Shown here one piece after another: positions 46,505-53,704 of a stretch of DNA of 64,000 nucleotides (position 1 is the stretch's first letter; each line of letters begins with the position of its first letter). The stretch comes from Leptospira ognonensis (GTDB lineage Bacteria > Spirochaetota > Leptospiria > Leptospirales > Leptospiraceae): contig NZ_RQGD01000023.1 in NCBI RefSeq assembly GCF_004770745.1, forward strand, positions 62,001 through 126,000, in the 5' to 3' direction. A program made the position numbers and the translations under genes. The notes beneath the pieces were generated by a model that saw only the letters and a program-made list of their open reading frames with translations, was not told where the DNA came from and made no database searches.

Positions 46505-47351
46505 CGTATTAGTAACAGGTGGTAATGGACAATTGGGTTGTGAAATTCGTGAGGTTGCCCCAGAATTTGCAGACAAACTTCGACTATTCTTTGTAACACG
46601 TGAAAACTTAAATCTGGAGAGTGAATCCGAGATTGAAACATTTATTTCTGCCAATCAAATCCAAGCAATCGTCAACACTGCCGCCTACACTGCAGTTGAC
46701 TTGGCAGAAAAAGAACCGGAAAAGGCAAGGTCGAGCAATGTTGTCATTCCGAAACTTTTAGCAAAAATTGCCAACCGACACAAAATCAAGATGCTGCATG
46801 TATCCACGGATTTTGCATTCGACGGAAAATCTGGCAAACCCTACAAAGAGGACGATTTGACTTCACCTATTTCCATCTATGGAAAAACAAAAGAGGAAGG
46901 AGAAAGAGAAGTCTTAAAAGAACTGCCGAAGGCCATTATCTTAAGAACATCCTGGGTCTATTCCAAGTATGGAAATAACTTTTTGAAAACCATCCGTAGG
47001 CTCGGAAAAGAAAGGCCTGAATTAAAAATCATTTATGATCAAATCGGAACGCCTACTTGGGCACGTGACTTGGCTCGAGTGATCTTAAAAATGATTCAGA
47101 CCAAAGATCTTTCTGGTTTTTACCACTATTCGAATGAAGGCATCGCCAGCTGGTATGACTTTGCCAAAGAGATATTAGATTTAAGTAATCTAAAAACCAA
47201 GATTCTTCCGATTGAAACAAGCGAATATCCAACGCCCGCGACTCGTCCCACATATTCTGTGTTAAACAAGAAAAAGATAAAACAAACTTTAGAGATCGAG
47301 ATTCCTCATTGGAAGGACAGCTTAAAAGTGTGTCTTTCCGAATTGGATTGA
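46497..47351 (+). CDS. rmlD: dTDP-4-dehydrorhamnose reductase
   Basis: RmlD performs the final NAD(P)H reduction to dTDP-L-rhamnose. It begins MLNVLVTGGNGQLGCEIREV, then AIVNTAAYTAVDLAEKEPEK, MLHVSTDFAFDGKSGKPYKE, SIYGKTKEEGEREV (YxxxK) and ILRTSWVYSKYGNNFLKTI. The reading is typical throughout at 284 residues. The start lies inside rmlC (8-base overlap), so translation is coupled. Confidence 0.96.
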   Translation: MLNVLVTGGNGQLGCEIREVAPEFADKLRLFFVTRENLNLESESEIETFISANQIQAIVNTAAYTAVDLAEKEPEKARSSNVVIPKLLAKIANRHKIKMLHVSTDFAFDGKSGKPYKEDDLTSPISIYGKTKEEGEREVLKELPKAIILRTSWVYSKYGNNFLKTIRRLGKERPELKIIYDQIGTPTWARDLARVILKMIQTKDLSGFYHYSNEGIASWYDFAKEILDLSNLKTKILPIETSEYPTPATRPTYSVLNKKKIKQTLEIEIPHWKDSLKVCLSELD

Positions 47352-47378
47352 ATTTTTTTAAATTTAAGGCAAACTGAT

Positions 47379-48383
47379 TTGGCTACACATTACGTTCTAA
47401 AAAAAAGAAAGAATCCTAATTTGCTTACTCTTATCATTCCTTGCTATAACGAGGAAAAGGTGATTCCTTATCTTAAGGAATCCTTGAAGCAGATTCTTCC
47501 ACAAATTCCATCACAGGTGGAAATTCTCCTAGTCAATGATGGGAGTTCCGACACTACGATTGAAGAGCTTATCAAATGGTCCCAGGAAGAAAAAAGAGTG
47601 AAAATTCTCAGTTTTGCCAGGAATTTTGGGCATCAGATAGCGGTGACAGCTGGGATGGATTTTGCGTTAGGTGATGCTATCGTCATTATGGATGCCGATT
47701 TGCAAGACCCCCCTGAAGTGATTTTGGAAATGTTGGCAAAATACCGCGATGGATACGATGTAGTTTACGGAAAAAGAGAAGAAAGAGTAGGGGAATCTTT
47801 TTTTAAACTAGCAACGGCTTGGCTATTTTATCGTTTGATGAAGGTTCTAGTACATAAAGATTTACCGCTCGACTCTGGTGACTTTAGGCTCATTTCAAGG
47901 AATTGTCTGGATGCGATTAAGCTCATGCGGGAAAAACATCGGTTCCTAAGAGGCATGGGAGCTTGGGTCGGATTCCCGCAAACTCCCGTTATCTATAAAC
48001 GAGCCGCACGTGCCGCAGGAGAAACAAAATACCCTTTACGCAAAATGCTGACACTTGCTATGAATGCCGCGATTTCATTTTCGCCACTTCCACTCAGGCT
48101 TAGTTTATCTCTTGGGTTTGTGATTGCATTTGTCGGTTTTGTTGTGGGACTGACCGCCGTAGTTAAGGCTTGGATGCACTATTCGGGCTTATATCCAGAT
48201 TTGGTGTACAATCCAGGTTGGGCAACCATTGTCGCCTTACTTTGTATTATCGGTGGTTCAATTTTGATTTCGATAGGTATTTTGGGTGAATACATAGCGC
48301 GAATTTTTGAAGAGGTTAAGGGTCGACCCTTATATGTAGTTGAGTCTACGTTTAATATGGAACAAACAAAGAGGAAGAAGTAA
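47379..48383 (+). CDS. Polyprenyl-type glycosyltransferase, family 2
   Basis: This 334-residue GT2 enzyme of the DPM1/GtrB/ArnC type has a TTG start and AAGGC upstream. The catalytic domain shows LTLIIPCYNEEKVIPYLKES, LLVNDGSSDTT (DxS), AVIVIMDADLQDPPEVILEM-like reading (DADLQDPP present at residues ~102-109), and SGDFRLISRNCLDAI. Two membrane segments lie near residues 235-260 and 280-305. Such enzymes transfer a sugar to undecaprenyl phosphate at the inner membrane, often to decorate O-antigen. It is placed between rmlD and rmlB, with TAATG coupling to rmlB. Confidence 0.9.
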   Translation: MATHYVLKKRKNPNLLTLIIPCYNEEKVIPYLKESLKQILPQIPSQVEILLVNDGSSDTTIEELIKWSQEEKRVKILSFARNFGHQIAVTAGMDFALGDAIVIMDADLQDPPEVILEMLAKYRDGYDVVYGKREERVGESFFKLATAWLFYRLMKVLVHKDLPLDSGDFRLISRNCLDAIKLMREKHRFLRGMGAWVGFPQTPVIYKRAARAAGETKYPLRKMLTLAMNAAISFSPLPLRLSLSLGFVIAFVGFVVGLTAVVKAWMHYSGLYPDLVYNPGWATIVALLCIIGGSILISIGILGEYIARIFEEVKGRPLYVVESTFNMEQTKRKK

Positions 48384-49393
48384 TGTTGAAATCTATTCTA
48401 GTGACTGGCGGAGCTGGATTTATCGGATCCAATTTTGTACCTTATTTTTTGGAAAAAAATCCCGATACCCACTTGATCAATTTGGATCTTCTTACCTATG
48501 CTGGAAATTTAGAAAATTTAAAGGAAGTCGAAGGAAATCCTCGTTATACATTCGTTAAAGGCGATATTAAAGATCAAAATCTGATCACTTCTCTTTTTAC
48601 AAAATATGATATCAGAGGAGTGATTCACTTTGCAGCGGAAAGCCATGTGGACAATTCCATCTCAAACCCAGAAGTATTCCTCCAAACAAATGTGATCGGA
48701 ACATTTGTTTTAGTTCATGCTGCCTATAAGCATTGGATGGAGAAACCTTTTGTTTATAAACCGGGTTATGAATCCTCAAGGTTTCATCATGTGTCCACGG
48801 ATGAAGTTTATGGAACACTTGGTGAGACAGGGCTCTTTGAAGAGACGACAGCCTATGCACCAAATTCTCCCTATAGTGCTAGTAAGGCGGGAAGTGATTT
48901 TGTCGTAAGAAGTTATCACCATACCTACGGCATGAATACAGTTACAACCAACTGTTCCAATAATTATGGACCTAAGCAGCATTCAGAAAAACTAATACCA
49001 ACGATCATCAGAAAGGCCATCGCCAATGAAAAGATTCCGATTTATGGACAGGGGACAAATGTACGGGATTGGCTTTATGTCTTGGATCATGCCATCGGCA
49101 TTGAACTTGCCTTCCATAAGGGAGTCAGTGGGGAAACGTATAACATTGGCGGACGAAATGAACGTAATAATAATTACATCGTGAACAAAATTTGTGAAAT
49201 CCTTGATGTGAAAAGGCCTAGGTCCGATGGGAAAAGCTATAAATCTCTCATCACTTTTGTCGCTGACAGACCAGGTCATGATCTGCGTTATGCGATTGAT
49301 GCGACCAAAATCGAAACGGAACTTGGTTGGCAAGCACACGAAAATTTTGAATCAGGAATCTTAAAAACGGTAGATTGGTATTTGAATCAATAA
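48383..49393 (+). CDS. rmlB: dTDP-glucose 4,6-dehydratase
   Basis: RmlB converts dTDP-glucose to the 4-keto-6-deoxy sugar. It has ILVTGGAGFIGSNFVPYFLE, GVIHFAAESHVDNSI, HVSTDEVYGTLGETGLF (with the TDE catalytic segment), YSASKAGSDFVVRSYHHTYG (YxxxK) and NNYGPKQHSEKLIPTIIRKA. The length of 336 is normal. With rmlA, rmlC and rmlD it completes the dTDP-L-rhamnose pathway in one unit. Confidence 0.97.
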   Translation: MLKSILVTGGAGFIGSNFVPYFLEKNPDTHLINLDLLTYAGNLENLKEVEGNPRYTFVKGDIKDQNLITSLFTKYDIRGVIHFAAESHVDNSISNPEVFLQTNVIGTFVLVHAAYKHWMEKPFVYKPGYESSRFHHVSTDEVYGTLGETGLFEETTAYAPNSPYSASKAGSDFVVRSYHHTYGMNTVTTNCSNNYGPKQHSEKLIPTIIRKAIANEKIPIYGQGTNVRDWLYVLDHAIGIELAFHKGVSGETYNIGGRNERNNNYIVNKICEILDVKRPRSDGKSYKSLITFVADRPGHDLRYAIDATKIETELGWQAHENFESGILKTVDWYLNQ

Positions 49394-49394
49394 T

Positions 49395-49413
49395 GCGTTC
49401 ATAGCGTGAACGC
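49395..49413. promoter_or_regulatory. Operator candidate GTTCA-N5-TGAAC, EPS regulator side (copy B1)
   Basis: GCGTTCA (49395-49401) and TGAACGC (49407-49413) are perfect 7-bp arms around TAGCG. The core GTTCA-N5-TGAAC (49397-49411) matches copy A in half-sites and spacing, and TTGACT (49419-49424) follows after the same seven bases. It begins two bases after the rmlB stop. Confidence 0.6.
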
Positions 49414-49429
49414 TTTGCTTGACTGAAAT

Positions 49430-49444
49430 GTTCATGAAATGAAC
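49430..49444. promoter_or_regulatory. Operator candidate GTTCA-N5-TGAAC (copy B2)
   Basis: GTTCAT (49430-49435), GAA, ATGAAC (49439-49444), again GTTCA and TGAAC separated by five bases. Copies B1 and B2 flank the TTGACT at 49419-49424. Their centres are 33 bases apart (49404 and 49437), about three helical turns, so two bound dimers would face the same side of the DNA. Confidence 0.55.
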
Positions 49445-49477
49445 GATGTCCCTGACAAGAATCCCCTTTCGAAAAAG

Positions 49478-49499
49478 TGGGACTGAAGGGGCGAAGCTG
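49478..49499 (+). promoter_or_regulatory. Conserved leader block with GCGAAGC, EPS regulator side
   Basis: The block contains GACTGAAGGGGCGAAGCTG and matches 44958-44979 at 21 of 22 positions. It ends 48 bases before the regulator's start. GGAC (49480-49483) can pair with GTCC (49499-49502) around a 15-base loop that presents GCGAAGC (49491-49497). The flanking sequence differs from the rmlA copy, which argues for selection on the block itself. Confidence 0.5.
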
Positions 49500-49547
49500 T
49501 CCTTTTCCTTTCTACCTTTTCGAGAAACCGCGAATACGAAAACAACC

Positions 49548-49901
49548 ATGGCAGAAGATTATACATTAAAGGTACTGCGCCTACTGCAGGAAAATCCACA
49601 CCTATCCCAACGTGAGGCCTCCGATGTGTTAGGGCTCAGTTTGGGTAAAACCAACTATGTGATCAATGCCCTGATTGAAAAAGGAATGATCAAGATTAAG
49701 AATTTTAAGAATAACAAAAACAAATCCACCTATGCCTATCTATTGACACCCCAAGGTGTAGAAGAAAAAGCACGGCTTACGATGCACTTTTTTGAAGTTA
49801 AGAAATTAGAATATGAAGAATTAAAAGGGGAAGTCGAGAAGCTTGCCAAAGAAAAGGCAGAAAATTCGAAACACGGTCCGGAGTTTGGTTTCAAAGTTTA
49901 A
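49548..49901 (+). CDS. MarR-family EPS-associated transcriptional regulator
   Basis: The ATG at 49548 gives MAEDYTLKVLRLLQENPHLS, then QREASDVLGLSLGKTNYVIN (recognition helix) and ALIEKGMIKIKNFKNNKNKS, with the wing segment YLLTPQGVEEKARLTMHFFE. This is the 'EPS-associated MarR family' type (~110 residues) found in exopolysaccharide loci. An in-frame extension to 49446 runs through the conserved leader block and is not protein-like. Two GTTCA-N5-TGAAC palindromes lie upstream, so autoregulation is plausible but inferred. No good Shine-Dalgarno is seen. Confidence 0.85.
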   Translation: MAEDYTLKVLRLLQENPHLSQREASDVLGLSLGKTNYVINALIEKGMIKIKNFKNNKNKSTYAYLLTPQGVEEKARLTMHFFEVKKLEYEELKGEVEKLAKEKAENSKHGPEFGFKV

Positions 49902-49923
49902 TTGGTACTTTTAAAATAATCAG

Positions 49924-50934
49924 ATGGCAAACGTTTTTGTTTCTACCTTTCCTTTTTGTCGCACCTCACCCAGAGCTCTCCAAATTTTAGAAGAAAATGG
50001 ACATCAAGTAGTTGTAAACCCAAACGGTCGTAAGATGAAGCCAAATGAAGTGGCAGAAGCGGCAAAATCATTTGACGCACTCATTGCCGGGACGGAAGAT
50101 TTATTACCTCTCGTAAAAGAATCAGATGCCTTGAAGCTCATTTCTCGAGTTGGGGTAGGACTTGATAGCGTTCCCCTCGGACTTTGTACAGAAAGGGGGA
50201 TTGCTGTAACCTATACTCCAGATGCCGTTTCACCTGCGGTCTCCGAAATGGCCGTTTGCCTCATCGTCGATGCTATGCGCAAGCTTACGTATGCAGATAG
50301 AGAGATCAGACAGAGTAAATGGTCAAGACCCTATGGAGATCGAATCGGTGGAGCATCCATCGGCATTTTGGGTTTCGGAAGGATTGGAAAACGAGTCGCT
50401 TCTCATTTGCTCGGTTATTTGCCCAAAGAAATTTTAGTCTGTGATTTGTTAGACCAGTCGAATGAAATTGCAGAATTGCAAGTTTTATCGAATCAAATTT
50501 ATCATTTTAACGCAAAGGTGGGGAAAAATTGGAATCCTACGGCCATCAAACAGGTATCATTTGTCGAGTTGCTAAAGTCTTCTGATGCCATCACCATTCA
50601 TATCCCCTTGGAAAAGGAAAATATAAACCTGTTCCAGGAAAATATATTTCGCTCTATGAAAAATAAGGCAGTGCTCGTCAATACCTCTCGAGGTGAAATC
50701 GTAAATGAAACCGATCTCCTTAAGGCACTCCAAGATAAAGTCATCGCAGCTGCGGCCTTAGATGTCTTTGAGGAAGAACCATACTATGGTCCATTGAAAG
50801 AACTGGAGCAGGTCATATTGACACAACATATGGGATCCTGTAGTGAAGACTGTAGGGAAGCAATGGAGAAGGAAGCAGCGGAGAATTTGGTTTCGTTTTT
50901 TAAAGGGCAGAGCGTGAAAGATCGGGTCGTTTGA
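49924..50934 (+). CDS. D-isomer-specific 2-hydroxyacid dehydrogenase (phosphoglycerate dehydrogenase-like)
   Basis: This 336-residue protein has NAD site IGGASIGILGFGRIGKRVAS, the catalytic Arg in VNTSRGEIVNE, Glu in ALDVFEEEPY, and His in ILTQHMGSCSED. The N-terminal substrate domain is typical (LKLISRVGVGLDSVPLGLCT). In a sugar cluster it may oxidise a sugar acid or supply a carbon skeleton; it need not be SerA, because no ACT domain is present. It lies 22 bases after the regulator. Confidence 0.88.
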   Translation: MANVFVSTFPFCRTSPRALQILEENGHQVVVNPNGRKMKPNEVAEAAKSFDALIAGTEDLLPLVKESDALKLISRVGVGLDSVPLGLCTERGIAVTYTPDAVSPAVSEMAVCLIVDAMRKLTYADREIRQSKWSRPYGDRIGGASIGILGFGRIGKRVASHLLGYLPKEILVCDLLDQSNEIAELQVLSNQIYHFNAKVGKNWNPTAIKQVSFVELLKSSDAITIHIPLEKENINLFQENIFRSMKNKAVLVNTSRGEIVNETDLLKALQDKVIAAAALDVFEEEPYYGPLKELEQVILTQHMGSCSEDCREAMEKEAAENLVSFFKGQSVKDRVV

Positions 50935-51020
50935 GATCTGGTTTTCTGGTTTCTTTAAGTTTGCCAATAAAATAAGGCCGAAAACCAAGCGAAAAGATAT
51001 TTATAAAGTAATACATCCAA

Positions 51021-51596
51021 ATGACACTACATATGCAAAAAGCATTATTTCTGGATCGAGATGGAGTTGTTAATAAGGATAAAGATTATGTGCACCGGAT
51101 TAAAGACTTTGAATTCCAAGAAGGTATTTTTGATTTATGCCGAATGGCAAATCATCAAGGTTATCTTATTTTTATCATTACCAACCAAGCAGGGATAGCT
51201 CGCGGTTATTACTCTGAGCGAGATTTTATACTTCTCACAAAATGGATGTTAAATGATTTTCGAAGAGAGGGATGTTTTGTTTCCAAGGTCTATTATTGTC
51301 CCTACCACCCTGAATATGGAAACGAAAAATACAAACGCGTCTCTGCTTTTCGAAAACCTGCACCAGGTATGATTCTTAAGGCTGCCAAGCGATTTGAGGT
51401 CGATCTAGCAAGTTCCCTTTTGGTCGGGGACCAGGAAACTGACATTGAGGCTGGAATAAACGCTGGCATTGGTAAAAATTTTCTCTTATATAACCCCGAG
51501 AAAAAGAAGCAGTCTATGGACAGTCGCGCGATTGGAATCAAATCCTTACAAGAAGTTGTCAGCTTTCTTGCGTTAGAGAACAAAATCGAATCATAA
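51021..51596 (+). CDS. D-glycero-D-manno-heptose-1,7-bisphosphate 7-phosphatase-like (GmhB)
   Basis: This HAD-superfamily phosphatase of 191 residues has KALFLDRDGVVNKDKDYVHR (nucleophile DxD), FIITNQAGIARGYYSERDF, then FRKPAPGMILKAAKRFEVDL and LVGDQETDIEAGINAGI. The family zinc loop, CPYHPEYG here, keeps C and H but lacks the later cysteine pair usual before RKP. Two starts, 51021 and 51033, are possible. With GmhA, HddA and HddC nearby it fits the heptose-1,7-bisphosphate step. It abuts the nucleotidyltransferase. Confidence 0.85.
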   Translation: MTLHMQKALFLDRDGVVNKDKDYVHRIKDFEFQEGIFDLCRMANHQGYLIFIITNQAGIARGYYSERDFILLTKWMLNDFRREGCFVSKVYYCPYHPEYGNEKYKRVSAFRKPAPGMILKAAKRFEVDLASSLLVGDQETDIEAGINAGIGKNFLLYNPEKKKQSMDSRAIGIKSLQEVVSFLALENKIES

Positions 51597-52319
51597 ATGG
51601 CAGAAAAGAATCACCTTCCTATTTTTATTTTGGCTGGCGGTAGAGGAACTCGTTTGGCATCCGTGGTGAGTGATGTACCTAAGCCACTAGCGCCTGTAAA
51701 TGGAAAACCTTTTTTGCAATATCTATTAGAAAACTATACGGGCCAAGGTTTTAGAAAATTTTACTTTTTGCTCCATTTCAAAGCCGATCAAATCATCCAA
51801 TGTGTGGAAAGTTTGAAGGAAAATATCCTGCGTGAATCGGAAGTGTTTTACTCGATCGAACCCGCACTCCTAGGTACGGGCGGGGCGGTTGCCTACACAT
51901 TAGAGTCCCTAAAATTTGAAGGAGAGTTTTTGATAGTGAATGCGGATACTTGGGTAGATGCAGAATCAATGGCAGCGCTTGAAGGCTCCCAGGCACCCTC
52001 CATAGGTGTGATCCATATTTCTGATGTTTCTCGTTATGGCAAAGTAACGATCGAAGGCCAAACCATTCTTGCCTTTGAGGAAAAAAAAGATAACGCAGGT
52101 CAGGGTTGGATCAATGCCGGCATTTATAAATTAAATTCAAGTAACTTTCTTGGCAAGAGTGGAGAGTTTTCTATGGAGAAAGAGATCTTTCCTGCACTCG
52201 CAAGCGAAAGGAAATTGCAAGCGGTGGCACTTGATACTGAGTTTATCGATATAGGAATCCCTGAGGATTATAGACGTTTCCAAAATTGGATAGGATCGGA
52301 CAGGAAGGAAAAGCTATGA
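51597..52319 (+). CDS. Sugar-1-phosphate nucleotidyltransferase, HddC-like
   Basis: This 240-residue enzyme starts with LPIFILAGGRGTRLASVVSD and has VPKPLAPVNGKPFLQYLLEN, LLGTGGAVAYTL and FLIVNADTWVD. The size and context fit D-glycero-D-manno-heptose-1-phosphate guanylyltransferase (HddC), though a related hexose nucleotidyltransferase is possible. The ATG follows the GmhB stop directly (TAAATG), and its own end overlaps the CBS-kinase gene by ATGA. Confidence 0.85.
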   Translation: MAEKNHLPIFILAGGRGTRLASVVSDVPKPLAPVNGKPFLQYLLENYTGQGFRKFYFLLHFKADQIIQCVESLKENILRESEVFYSIEPALLGTGGAVAYTLESLKFEGEFLIVNADTWVDAESMAALEGSQAPSIGVIHISDVSRYGKVTIEGQTILAFEEKKDNAGQGWINAGIYKLNSSNFLGKSGEFSMEKEIFPALASERKLQAVALDTEFIDIGIPEDYRRFQNWIGSDRKEKL

Positions 52320-53704
52320 ATTTCGATATGTATTTGGTTAACTTTGATAGTACGATTGAAAAAACATTAGCCAAAATTGATTTAAATCACTTAGGTTTTA
52401 GTTTGGTCCAAGATCAAAATTTGAAAATTATTGGCCTTGTAACGGATGGAGACATTCGAAGAAATCTGTTAAACGGAAAAAGTTTAAGCACCCCGATTTT
52501 AGAATGTATGAATCGGGAGTTTATTTGGGCACCAAGCCAGGCTCCTCGTGAACATTTGTTAAAGATGCTTGATTCCAGAATTCAGTTCATTCCTATCCTG
52601 GATGAGAATCATAAATTAGTAGGCGTTGTGACGAAAGATGAGATGCCTCATCTGGAAGAGCGTAAAGTCTATGCCAGGGCAAGATCGCCCGTTCGCATTA
52701 GCTTTGGTGGTGGAGGATCCGACCTGACTCACTTTTTTACGAATGAAAAAGGTGCCGTCATCAATTCTACAGTATCCTTATATACGCATGCGACTCTAAG
52801 AATCAGGGAAGATTTTAAAATCATATTATACTCACGGGATTTAAATGAATCCATTGAGTTTGAAGATTACGAAGATTTACTTAAGCGCGAATCAAATTTT
52901 AAACTTTTCCAATCCATCATTAAAGTCGCACGTCCAAATTTTGGTTTTGAATTGTTTGTTCATTCTGACTATCCCATGAACTCAGGACTAGGTGGATCCG
53001 CCGTGGTTTCTTCAGCCATCCTTGGTTGCTTCAATCAATTTAGAAAAGATAAATGGGACAACCATGAAATCTCCGAGTTGGCATTCCAAGCGGAAAGATT
53101 GGATTTAGGAATCGCGGGTGGTTGGCAGGACCAGTATGCTACCGTCTTTGGTGGGTTTAACTTTATGGAATTTGCGATGGACCAAAACATTGTCCATCCC
53201 TTGCGACTCTCAAAAGACACCATCATTGAGCTCGAGGAAAGTTTGATTCTTTGTGATACGGCGACGACTCATGACTCCGGAAACATCCACGATGACCAAA
53301 GGGAATCGATGAAACAATCAGATATAAAATTAAAAGTACAATCAAATGTTGAACTTACATATGAGATGCGAAATCATTTGCTGAGGGGACGATTGTTTCA
53401 ATTTGGGCAGTGCCTTCACAAAGCATGGGAAATCAAACGTGGATTAAGTTCCAAAATTTCGAATCTATTCTTAGATAGAATTTATGAAGATGCCATGTTA
53501 AATGGTGCGATTGGTGGCAAGCTTTTGGGAGCAGGCGGGGGTGGCTTTTTCTTATTTTATGTTCCGCCTTTTGCCAAACATAAACTTTTAAATTGGATTG
53601 AGTCTGCAGGTCTTAACTATCGACCCTTTCGATTTGATGCAGAAGGGCTGCAAGCGTGGACGATTAGAGAGGATTTAGTAAAAAAGGATATTGCTGTTAT
53701 ATGA
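52316..53704 (+). CDS. CBS-domain/GHMP sugar kinase fusion (HddA-like kinase)
   Basis: The ATG at 52316 overlaps the previous stop and has AAGGAAAAG upstream; an earlier in-frame ATG at 52286 is disfavoured. Residues 1-118 form a CBS pair (KIIGLVTDGDIRRNLLNGKS; IQFIPILDENHKLVGVVTKD). Residues ~125-460 are a GHMP kinase: RSPVRISFGGGGSDLTHFF, then SDYPMNSGLGGSAVVSSAIL (ATP loop), and GGKLLGAGGGGFFLFY. The kinase half resembles heptose-7-phosphate kinase HddA. CBS domains usually sense adenine nucleotides, so product or energy control is plausible. The fusion is unusual. Confidence 0.85.
   Translation: MNFDMYLVNFDSTIEKTLAKIDLNHLGFSLVQDQNLKIIGLVTDGDIRRNLLNGKSLSTPILECMNREFIWAPSQAPREHLLKMLDSRIQFIPILDENHKLVGVVTKDEMPHLEERKVYARARSPVRISFGGGGSDLTHFFTNEKGAVINSTVSLYTHATLRIREDFKIILYSRDLNESIEFEDYEDLLKRESNFKLFQSIIKVARPNFGFELFVHSDYPMNSGLGGSAVVSSAILGCFNQFRKDKWDNHEISELAFQAERLDLGIAGGWQDQYATVFGGFNFMEFAMDQNIVHPLRLSKDTIIELEESLILCDTATTHDSGNIHDDQRESMKQSDIKLKVQSNVELTYEMRNHLLRGRLFQFGQCLHKAWEIKRGLSSKISNLFLDRIYEDAMLNGAIGGKLLGAGGGGFFLFYVPPFAKHKLLNWIESAGLNYRPFRFDAEGLQAWTIREDLVKKDIAVI

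Noticed and set aside
49446..49547. N-terminal extension of the EPS regulator frame
   Set aside because: It translates the conserved leader block and is not helix-turn-helix-like; the ATG at 49548 matches the family start.
51636..51643. GGCGGTAG, identical to the core of the enterobacterial ops element
   Set aside because: It lies inside the coding sequence for the conserved AGGRGTRL motif of the HddC-like nucleotidyltransferase, so codon use explains it, and it is not in a leader.
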